Positions 1 through 7,388 of a stretch of DNA of 34,982 nt are shown here, piece by piece. The notes beneath the pieces are model-generated. The model was not told the origin of the DNA. It saw only the letters and a list, made by a program, of their open reading frames with translations, and searched no databases. The stretch is from a virus, in IMG/VR virus record IMGVR_UViG_3300033571_026741, positions 1 to 34,982 of that record. One strand, given 5' to 3'. Position numbers and translations under genes: made by a program. Each line of letters opens with the position of its first letter. Position 1 is the first letter of the stretch.

Positions 1-119
1 AAGCAAGTTCAAAGATCTTACAAAGCAATTATGCTGATGTCATAAACGTTCAGCAACAGAATGCTCCAGCTCCAACACCGTTAAATCTCGGAAGAGTTTA
101 TCCACGTACAGATCAATAA
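1..119 (+). CDS. C-terminal end of an upstream gene (5' partial)
   Basis: An open frame enters from the left edge, with codons starting at base 3, and stops at TAA 117-119. The 38 visible residues end in PLNLGRVYPRTDQ and include a Gln/Pro-rich stretch (VQQQNAPAPTP). No start codon is in the window, so the gene begins upstream. The next gene, the gp5-like spike, starts 34 bases later on the same strand, so this is probably another tail or baseplate gene of the same cluster. Too little is visible to name a family. Confidence 0.6.
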   Translation, partial: ASSKILQSNYADVINVQQQNAPAPTPLNLGRVYPRTDQ

Positions 120-153
120 GAAACTCATCAGTATTTCAAACATATAACTTATT

Positions 154-996
154 ATGATTGTAACAAGAGACAAACTGGTAAAAAAAGATTTGGGAGGAGG
201 TCACTATCTTGGAGTGGTGGTTGACAATAAAGATCCAGAATTTAGAGGAAGGGCCAAAATAAGAGTGTTTGGAATATTTGACGATCTTGCTGATGTAGAT
301 CTTCCATGGTCCCACCAAAGGTTTGAGATGAGTTACGGCTTGGCAGGGGGTTCTGGGAGAATGTCCGTTCCCAAATTGGGATCAGTCGTTCATGTGCACT
401 TTAATAATGGAAATTTCTATAGTCCAGAATACAAAGCTGTCCAAGAACTTTCACCCGATCTAGTAGATGAGATTCGTGCAAGCTATGACGGAGCCCATTC
501 CCTGATTTACGATGGAATTGAAAGGCTGAAGATCTACTACACGGTTCAGAAGGGTCTTGTGATTGATTTAAAGGAGTCTAAAATCATCATTAGGAACGAT
601 AATTCGATTCTAATTACCCATGCTGATGATTCATCTTCAATAGAACTAAAAGGCGGTAAAATAACAAAATATGCAGACCAAGAAATTGAGAATACTGCCG
701 TGACTCGAATCAAGCATTCATCTGAAGAGGTTTGGATGGATGGTAAAACAACCAATCTAGGACACTCCCCTGTATTTTCTGCTGTGTGTGCTGAGCCTCT
801 TTGGGATTTCTTGAAAAAACTTGCAACAGCGGTGGATGCTAAACTTCCAGCATCTCCAAGTGTGAATTCAACACTCGCTTCAAGCTTTGAACAATTATCA
901 ACTAGTCAAACAGTAAGAGTCACAAGAGAAAACTCTCCGGAGCTTCCAACCACTCCAGCAGAAAATAATTTCCCAGTTGCTCTTCCAGGTGGATAA
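154..996 (+). CDS. gp5-like baseplate spike/hub protein (OB-fold plus beta-helix, no lysozyme)
   Basis: Residues about 17-100 match the OB-fold of the T4 gp5 / gpV tail-spike family. YLGVVVDNKDPEFRGRAKIRV recalls the 'GVVEDRxDPxxxGRVRVRV' start of T4 gp5, followed by LPW, a Gly-rich turn and a VPKLGSVVHVHF strand. Residues about 130-200 are short alternating strands (DLKESKIIIRND, SSIELKGGKI) like the spike's beta-helix needle. The last ~70 residues look like the usual Ser/Thr-rich tail. The lysozyme domain of T4 gp5 is absent; the protein is 280 residues, shorter than T4 gp5. The role would be the central membrane-piercing spike under the tail tube. The start ATG has no Shine-Dalgarno, but a TATAAC element ends 5 nt before it. 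The next gene begins 6 nt after the stop, so the two are cotranscribed. Family assignment is fairly secure; the needle role is inferred. Confidence 0.85.
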   Translation: MIVTRDKLVKKDLGGGHYLGVVVDNKDPEFRGRAKIRVFGIFDDLADVDLPWSHQRFEMSYGLAGGSGRMSVPKLGSVVHVHFNNGNFYSPEYKAVQELSPDLVDEIRASYDGAHSLIYDGIERLKIYYTVQKGLVIDLKESKIIIRNDNSILITHADDSSSIELKGGKITKYADQEIENTAVTRIKHSSEEVWMDGKTTNLGHSPVFSAVCAEPLWDFLKKLATAVDAKLPASPSVNSTLASSFEQLSTSQTVRVTRENSPELPTTPAENNFPVALPGG

Positions 997-1002
997 TCTC
1001 TT

Positions 1003-4000
1003 ATGGCAGAAGAAGACATCATATCCAGTAAAATAGACCAATTATTGGGTGCAGATTTTGAGCAGCTAACTACAGAACAAATTCTGCAAACTATCACTGG
1101 AGGTCAAGTAACCATTCCATATGACGATCTTCAATCTGAAGAGGGATTTGAAAAGGAGCTTCAACAAACACAAAAAAAGGTTGACGAGCTTGTCAAAAGT
1201 TTAGAGCCTCAACCTCCTCCAATTCCAATTGAGAAAATAGAAGAGCTGGCTTGTAACTTTGAGGGAGATGCTCTTTATGCACAAATTCTTTTGGAAAGTG
1301 TACGCACAACAAATCCTTCCCTTTTTGCTGAATTAAGAGATTCTAATGCTTTACATGATAGAACACTAACACCTTCTGATCTAGGAATATCTAGTGCTAT
1401 TCCCTCTCTAAAAGATGACAGTAAACTCAGTTCCGCAGGAATTGTAGATTTTTTGAATGACAAAGATCCATCATTTTTAGAACAAACAAACGAGAGAATT
1501 TTCGACAACCTTGATCCTCTTCTGGTTGGAAAACCTTCAAATTCAGGTGCTAGGAAAAAAAGAGATTTGAGTGTCCTGGGATTTAACATGCCTCTCGAAT
1601 TCATCATGTCGGGCAAAACAATAGCACACGTTAAAATATCAGGACCCAAGATTTCAAACCAAGAAGCACTAGATAAGATTAATGAAACCTTGAAATTACA
1701 ATATCAAAACAGTAAACCTTGTGATTTTAAGGATCTAGATTTGGTTTCCCAGGATGATGAGGAGAATGTAGGGAACACAACTTCAAGAAGAGTTGATGAC
1801 TACGACTCTAACTTTTTCCCAGAAGGAGATGATCCTGTGCTAGATCAAGATTGTGCTCCTGGTCTGCCAGAAGACCCAATAACTGGTGATGTCATAGCAA
1901 CGAAATCAAATTTTGATGACATTCAGGATGAATTTTGTGATCCCCCTGCATATGATTTCTCTGGCCTTAATCCAGATGAACCAGAACCAGAAGCTCCTGA
2001 AATAGATGTCGACGCTATTGATGCTTGTATAGGTTCAGCACTAGACAAAGCCAACAAAATTGACGAGAAAAACAAACTTCTCGGAAGATGGTCAATGATT
2101 GAAAGGAACCTAGAAGAGGTTCTCTACCATTATGAAATCATTTGGGAGTTTCAAAAGAATTTCGCATTAACCTGGGTAAACAAAGTTCCCTTCAGAGGTT
2201 CTGGGGATCCTACTTCTCCCCAAGCTGTTATACAAGCATTGACTCTAAATGACCAAGCTAAAGAACTAGATGGTGAAATTGCACAAACGGTGGAGTCATT
2301 TAAAGTTGACAAGAAGATTTTTCTTGATAACAACCAAACTTTTACTCAAAATCTTTTCAACCTGACTGTAATAGATCTTGAACAAATAGAATCTTTTACC
2401 CAACAGGAAGCCTACACATACATAAGAGAAATCAACGCATCAGGCAATTCATTTCTTCGCTTTGATGAACAAATTGGTGATTGGAGAGTTGCAGAAGGAT
2501 ACACTGCCTTAATAGACAATCTTCCCGCAATTAGAGAGATCTTGATTAAAGGAAATTTCATTGACGTTCTTAGACTTCAGAAACAAGAGATTATTGCTCA
2601 AAGAGACCAAAACTTGAATTATCTTGGTGATCTCAAAGGAAAAACAATCACCATCAATAACCTCCAACAGTCTTTAGAAACTGGATTGACCTTCGACCTA
2701 TACAATTACGAGTTCGAGAGAGTATTCCAAAATGTTCCTGTCCCCTCTGGATATGATTCATATGGATGGGAATTTATAGACACACTAAAAGACTTTTCTG
2801 CTAGATTTACTGGAACGAATTTAGAAGTCAATTTTTCCCAGTTGAATTTCGAAGTGACCTTCATGAACAATCTTGGTCAGCCTTTACCATACAAGACTGT
2901 CCAGAAGCCTGGGAAGATTTCCCTTAAAAGTTCTGGGGATGGAGGATTGAAAGATATCCTTGAACCGGATGTTGAAAAAATCAAGCTAGGAAATGAATTC
3001 GCCAGTAACGGGGGTCTTTTGTCCAACTATCCTAAGAGCATTTTGAATAGCTCAAGATTTTTATCCATCACAAATCTAAATGACACACAAAATGACATAG
3101 CAGATTTCTATGATTTCGTAGAGAAAGTTATCGATACCAATCAAAGCAAGTCACAAATAATCAATGATATAGTTGACGATAGAGGCGTCCTGTATGGGCA
3201 ACTAATAGAAAAATCTGGCTCTAACTGGCTTTTCTTTAGTCCTGAAGAAAGAGGAGACAACGACGCTAGAAACCCATCCAAACTTAGACCATCGAGTTTC
3301 ACTCCAGAGGGGGAGCCTAATCCGGTCTTCACTGAATTCTATGGCAATTTCAAACCAAAATGGGATGCAAAATACCAACTTAACAAAACCCTTTTTGTTG
3401 ACCCTTTAATACAAAGATTAAAGGCAGAAGCTAGAAGAGCAGCAGAGGGAGCAGCACAAACTGCTTTTGTATCTGATTTCATTGCTGCACGTGTTTTTGG
3501 CAACTACTTCGAGATGAAGAATAAGATGGAGCAGATAGAGCAAATCATTCTCTTCGTCGCTGAAAAAAGGCAAGAAATGGAGGAATCTCTCCAGCCTGCA
3601 GCAGTTGAAAAAGAATTCTCTGACATCAAGTGTGCGGCAGATGTTCCAGCTCCTACAGACCAAAACGACCCAGAAAATTGTCCTCCCCCATGTTGTGGTG
3701 AAGCGGGTTCCGATTTCAAATCAGGAGGGAACTTCTTATTATCTTCCCCCCCAAGCTCAGATTGTCCAACGATATTTCAAAGGTGTTGGTGGAAGCAGTT
3801 TTGTAGAGATGTCACTAAAGTTGGATTGCTTCCTTATCCTAATGGTTTGCCTCCAATCGAAAAAACATCTTACTTTTTATCTCCTGGTCCTTCAGTGAGA
3901 CTTGGATTGAAGTACTGGCCTGTTGGTTATTTACCCCCTGCCTTTATCCCAATTCCTGTTCCAAATCCAATAGATGGACTTCCCTACATCCGAATTCCTC

Positions 4001-6111
4001 TTCCGATGATTTGGACAATTATTCCACCCATCGTAATTCCTTTGCCTTTCAATTTGGGAATCCTTGTCATCTTTATTCCCTTAATCGGTGGCTTCATGCC
4101 AACCCCTTTAGTTTACTTGAAAGAGTTTATCACTGGGAGCTCATTGTTTCTTACTGGCATAAGAGGTCCAAGATTTATTCCTAGAAAGTCAGATCCAACT
4201 TTGAAGGATCCTCTGGAGAAAATCAAACAAGCTCTTTCATTTGGAATTCCTGACAAACTTATTCCCTTACCTGGCTTTGGTAAGGATAATATCGACGCTA
4301 TTCCTCGTATTCTCACGGACATCCAACAGAACTTTACTAAAATTTTAGATAATATTCCAGAGCCAGGAGATATAGACATTCTTAGAGAAGTTCAGGGACA
4401 AGAACTTGGGATCAAGGAGCAAATTTTGTCACAACAGAAAGAATTTGACAAAGTCGCTGCTCTTTTAGACGAACCCTTGCCTAATTTTGATAGTCAAAAA
4501 ACACAGTTAAATCAGTTGGTTGCTCAAAGAAAGTCCGCCCTAAAACAGGTGATTCGAGACTACCTCAATAAAGGGATACCCAATCCTAAAACGATTTATT
4601 TTCCAAAAGAAAAAGATAGTTTGAAAGTTGACATTCCAGGAATCATTAAAGCTCTTAGAATTTTGAAAGAGTTGAAGGCAAGTCTTGTACCTATAACCTG
4701 TGGTGGTGATATCAACTTCAAAGACGAAATCAGAGAGGTTCTTAAACTAATTAAGATACCAACCTCACCAATTTACATCCTTGATAATTTTGGTGTATCT
4801 AATCCAAATAAGATCTTTTATAGAAACACAAAGGATCCAAGATTGATGACTGATGATGAGTTCAGCGATCTTGTGAAAGAAATCAAAGCCACATCATTGA
4901 TAATAACTCACATTCTTTTGAAAGGAAATAAATTTTCTGTAATAAAGAAAGTTAGAAAGGGTGCATTCTCAATAATAGACGGATGTGAGCTGCAAGGAGA
5001 CTTTGCTTTTCCACCTGTTAAATTGACTAATGCGGCACCAAGTCCACTCAAGTTTCTGAAAGTTCCTAACCCCATCCTAACAGCGATGTACCTAAGAATA
5101 ATGGAGGGAATGTCAAGAGCAACTTATACCCCAGAAGACTTTTCAAGATATGTCAGATATAATGGGGAAAATCCTCTATTGGTCATAAGAGTTAAAGACC
5201 TCAAAAAATTAATCTCAAAAAAACTTGGACTTAGTAGAAGAGGACCGTTTGATCCAGAGAGACCTTTGGATAGAGAGGAACCCCAAATTTCTAAGTTTCC
5301 CCATCCTGAAGGTCCCCTTTGTTGTCTTGAGTCCTTGAATGGATCTTTTGGAAAAGCCATAGCTGCATTTGAATTACCAACAGTGTTCCCACCAAAATCT
5401 GACCAGATCACGCAATCTCAAGGAGCAGGTGGCATAATTCAAATCACAATTCCTGGAGCTATCATTAAGAATTTTGCAGTCGACTTGATCACTAGAAATC
5501 TGGATCGACTGATCGATGACATCTTTCCAGAAATTGGAGATATAAATTCTCCAAAATTCATAAACTTGCAACCTGGGGACATCCAGAAAATGGCAAGGAC
5601 GATGTTGAGAGGAACGTTTGATCCTGAATCACCAAATCTGCCAGATTTCCTTAAGGCTGCTCAGATCCCTATAATTCCCGCCAGACCGACTGACTTGGTT
5701 GAACAGGCTCTTATCGGTCTTGGAGCTCCCCCACCCGCGCGAATCGTCTATTCTCTTTTTTGGAAGTATTATAAGGGACTTCCAAAAACCCCTTTGCTGG
5801 AAAAAATATCAAGACCTCCAATCGACTTGGCCGCAAAGATCCTTCCCAAAATACCTTGGCCCTTAACTGTACTTCTGGGAAGAAATTTGATCAACCTCAT
5901 CAATCCAATTGCGATGTCTGATGACCATCCTGCTTGGAGAAGAATGAGCCTTAAAAACACGTATTATGTGATTTACATCGATGAATTTTTAAGGAGTGCT
6001 GCAGATGTTTCCGGTTTGTTCAAGTTCTTCCTAGGCTCGGCCGATCCTGTTTATCCAGTACCAGAATTGCCAAGTGAGCTTCAGAAAGCATTTAACATCA
6101 AAAAATATTGA
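1003..6111 (+). CDS. Very large virion protein, unknown family (1702 aa)
   Basis: I do not recognise the family. The protein is acidic and helical in its first ~600 residues, with coiled-coil-like stretches around 365-400 and 530-565. A further helical stretch follows at about 800-875. Residues 877-934 hold seven cysteines, including PPPCC and RCWWKQFC. Residues 977-1038 are strikingly Pro-rich and then hydrophobic (IPIPVPNP, then IWTIIPPIVIPLPFNLGILV). A further helical region (about 1125-1190) is followed by a Pro-rich C-terminal part. It starts 6 nt after the gp5-like spike gene, so it is probably a baseplate, hub or tail component. A membrane-active role for the hydrophobic belt is speculation. 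There is no sign of frameshift or truncation. Alternatives are a tape-measure-like or giant hub protein. Confidence 0.75.
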   Translation: MAEEDIISSKIDQLLGADFEQLTTEQILQTITGGQVTIPYDDLQSEEGFEKELQQTQKKVDELVKSLEPQPPPIPIEKIEELACNFEGDALYAQILLESVRTTNPSLFAELRDSNALHDRTLTPSDLGISSAIPSLKDDSKLSSAGIVDFLNDKDPSFLEQTNERIFDNLDPLLVGKPSNSGARKKRDLSVLGFNMPLEFIMSGKTIAHVKISGPKISNQEALDKINETLKLQYQNSKPCDFKDLDLVSQDDEENVGNTTSRRVDDYDSNFFPEGDDPVLDQDCAPGLPEDPITGDVIATKSNFDDIQDEFCDPPAYDFSGLNPDEPEPEAPEIDVDAIDACIGSALDKANKIDEKNKLLGRWSMIERNLEEVLYHYEIIWEFQKNFALTWVNKVPFRGSGDPTSPQAVIQALTLNDQAKELDGEIAQTVESFKVDKKIFLDNNQTFTQNLFNLTVIDLEQIESFTQQEAYTYIREINASGNSFLRFDEQIGDWRVAEGYTALIDNLPAIREILIKGNFIDVLRLQKQEIIAQRDQNLNYLGDLKGKTITINNLQQSLETGLTFDLYNYEFERVFQNVPVPSGYDSYGWEFIDTLKDFSARFTGTNLEVNFSQLNFEVTFMNNLGQPLPYKTVQKPGKISLKSSGDGGLKDILEPDVEKIKLGNEFASNGGLLSNYPKSILNSSRFLSITNLNDTQNDIADFYDFVEKVIDTNQSKSQIINDIVDDRGVLYGQLIEKSGSNWLFFSPEERGDNDARNPSKLRPSSFTPEGEPNPVFTEFYGNFKPKWDAKYQLNKTLFVDPLIQRLKAEARRAAEGAAQTAFVSDFIAARVFGNYFEMKNKMEQIEQIILFVAEKRQEMEESLQPAAVEKEFSDIKCAADVPAPTDQNDPENCPPPCCGEAGSDFKSGGNFLLSSPPSSDCPTIFQRCWWKQFCRDVTKVGLLPYPNGLPPIEKTSYFLSPGPSVRLGLKYWPVGYLPPAFIPIPVPNPIDGLPYIRIPLPMIWTIIPPIVIPLPFNLGILVIFIPLIGGFMPTPLVYLKEFITGSSLFLTGIRGPRFIPRKSDPTLKDPLEKIKQALSFGIPDKLIPLPGFGKDNIDAIPRILTDIQQNFTKILDNIPEPGDIDILREVQGQELGIKEQILSQQKEFDKVAALLDEPLPNFDSQKTQLNQLVAQRKSALKQVIRDYLNKGIPNPKTIYFPKEKDSLKVDIPGIIKALRILKELKASLVPITCGGDINFKDEIREVLKLIKIPTSPIYILDNFGVSNPNKIFYRNTKDPRLMTDDEFSDLVKEIKATSLIITHILLKGNKFSVIKKVRKGAFSIIDGCELQGDFAFPPVKLTNAAPSPLKFLKVPNPILTAMYLRIMEGMSRATYTPEDFSRYVRYNGENPLLVIRVKDLKKLISKKLGLSRRGPFDPERPLDREEPQISKFPHPEGPLCCLESLNGSFGKAIAAFELPTVFPPKSDQITQSQGAGGIIQITIPGAIIKNFAVDLITRNLDRLIDDIFPEIGDINSPKFINLQPGDIQKMARTMLRGTFDPESPNLPDFLKAAQIPIIPARPTDLVEQALIGLGAPPPARIVYSLFWKYYKGLPKTPLLEKISRPPIDLAAKILPKIPWPLTVLLGRNLINLINPIAMSDDHPAWRRMSLKNTYYVIYIDEFLRSAADVSGLFKFFLGSADPVYPVPELPSELQKAFNIKKY

Positions 6112-6151
6112 AAAAAATAATTGGAAATTTTTCCAAATTTCAAGACTATCA

Positions 6152-6157
6152 TATATA
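6152..6157 (+). promoter_or_regulatory. ATATATA element upstream of the S1-like gene (candidate late promoter)
   Basis: TCATATATAC lies 22 nt before the ATG at 6180. The core recurs upstream of four other genes in this window and resembles a T4 late -10 box without a -35 element. If transcription starts about 6 nt after the box, the leader is about 17 nt and A-rich. Confidence 0.5.
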
Positions 6158-6179
6158 CTAAAACCAAGAAAAAAAGTAA

Positions 6180-7292
6180 ATGAAAAGTAACAGGTATTCC
6201 TACTTTGATTACGAAGTGGGTGAAAGAGAAACACTAGAAAAAAAATACTCTCAATATTTTCCAGAAGAAACCAGTAACAATTGGGCAGGAAAAGACTTAA
6301 CTGACAATAGTTCTGTTAGAGTTAGAATCTCTCAATTCGATAACAAAACTGGACTTGCTTTGGGTGAAACTTCGTTTGGACAAACTATTGTCATTGACAC
6401 AAACAAAGAGGAGAAGAACCTACGAAAATTAGGATATCCCTCGATCGAGATGTCTAGAGGAGATGTCTTAGAAGTGGTCGTACATAAAGATTCTTCTGGT
6501 AATTTCAATGGTTCAGTTTCGGCAGGATATGAAAAATCATTGAAACAAGAACTCCATAAATCTATTGTAAAAGATGATTGTGCTTACAAAGTCAAAGTGA
6601 AGTCAGTTTGTAATGGTGGATTCATGGTTGATCTCTCGGGAATTGAATGTTTCCTGCCAGGAAGTTTAGCCGCTGCAAACCGCATCATCAATTTCGCTGA
6701 TTATGTAGGCAAAGAAATCAACGTTATGGTAGAGGTTTATGACCAAAAAAGAGAAATATTCGTCGTGTCTTTCAAAAAATATTTGAAGAAAATCATCGAT
6801 TCAGAGGTTCAGAATCTGTCTTTCGCAAATCAATATGAGGGGATCGTAACTGGTTCTTCAAACACTGGAGTTTTTGTTGAATGGAATAGTATCTTTACTG
6901 GGATCATTCCTTTCGATGAGAAGGCCAAGGAATCTTTGGACAATTTGAAACCTGGTGATCTGGTAAACTTCTATGTGATCGACATCAAAAATCCCCAAAG
7001 AGTGGCTCTTTCGATGACTGAGCCAAATCAAAAACTTAAAAATATACAGGATTTAAAAGATTCTTCCCTTGAAGTATTAGGTGACTCATCAAATCCGAAA
7101 AGCTTCAAGGGAGAGGTTACCAAAACAAAAACATTTGGGGTCTTTGTAAAATTAGAAAATGGCCTAGTGGGACTGGTTGAAAAAGAAAAACTTTCGAATC
7201 CTATTAAAGAATACCAAGTAGGTCAAGTGATAAATTGTACTGTTTTGAGTGTCGACTCAGCTACGATGAAAGTCCAACTTTCACAGATTTAA
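6180..7292 (+). CDS. S1-domain RNA-binding protein (three S1/OB repeats), ribosomal protein S1-like
   Basis: Three S1 RNA-binding domains are visible. Domain 1 is about 134-204 (YKVKVKSVCNGGFMVDLSGIECFLPGS). Domain 2 is about 219-282 (YEGIVTGSSNTGVFVEW, then TGIIPF, LKPGDLVNFYVIDI, RVALSM). Domain 3 is about 309-370 (FKGEVTKTKTFGVFVKL, GLVGLV, YQVGQVINCTVLSV). The pattern of G-V-F-V strands, G-[LI]-[IV] and a closing 'G..v...V..vd' is diagnostic. The first ~125 residues look like a further degenerate OB-like module. Ribosomal S1 recruits mRNA, especially U/A-rich leaders, to the 30S subunit; bacterial S1 usually has four to six repeats, so this is a short relative. It sits alone between the 1702-aa gene and a strong terminator, with an A-rich leader. 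The role could be favouring phage mRNA in translation or RNA protection. Domains are near certain; the function is inferred. Confidence 0.9.
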   Translation: MKSNRYSYFDYEVGERETLEKKYSQYFPEETSNNWAGKDLTDNSSVRVRISQFDNKTGLALGETSFGQTIVIDTNKEEKNLRKLGYPSIEMSRGDVLEVVVHKDSSGNFNGSVSAGYEKSLKQELHKSIVKDDCAYKVKVKSVCNGGFMVDLSGIECFLPGSLAAANRIINFADYVGKEINVMVEVYDQKREIFVVSFKKYLKKIIDSEVQNLSFANQYEGIVTGSSNTGVFVEWNSIFTGIIPFDEKAKESLDNLKPGDLVNFYVIDIKNPQRVALSMTEPNQKLKNIQDLKDSSLEVLGDSSNPKSFKGEVTKTKTFGVFVKLENGLVGLVEKEKLSNPIKEYQVGQVINCTVLSVDSATMKVQLSQI

Positions 7293-7320
7293 TAGACACT
7301 GTTTTTTTTTGTTTGTTTTG

Positions 7321-7348
7321 AAAGAGCTTTACTTCGGTAAAGCTTTTT
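7321..7348 (+). terminator. Strong intrinsic terminator after the S1-like gene
   Basis: AGCTTTAC (7325-7332), loop TTCG, GTAAAGCT (7337-7344) form a perfect 8-bp stem with a stable cUUCGg tetraloop. A G-T pair and three A-T pairs extend the stem into the following TTTTT. A run of nine T lies just upstream (7302-7310). It ends transcription of the S1-like gene and is the only convincing terminator in the window. Confidence 0.9.
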
Positions 7349-7377
7349 CTGTATGGATGAATAATTAATTTTTCGAA

Positions 7378-7383
7378 TATATA
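7378..7383 (+). promoter_or_regulatory. ATATATA element upstream of the amidoligase-like gene (candidate late promoter)
   Basis: GAATATATAC ends 5 nt before the ATG at 7389 and lies just after the terminator, so a new transcript is expected to begin here. With T4-like geometry the first transcribed base would fall at or next to the A of the start codon, giving a leaderless mRNA. There is no -35-like hexamer at normal spacing. Confidence 0.55.
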
Positions 7384-7388
7384 CATCT

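Noticed and set aside
3605-3898. A 97-codon frame within the 1702-aa gene
   Set aside because: It overlaps a fully open, longer frame with conserved-looking Cys cluster and Pro belt, and has no start context of its own.
6119-6139. Hairpin TTGGAA/TTCCAA after the 1702-aa gene as a plus-strand terminator
   Set aside because: The stem is only about 6 bp with two G-C pairs, and no T run follows on the plus strand. The adjacent A run would make it a terminator only for minus-strand transcripts, and no minus-strand gene is nearby.
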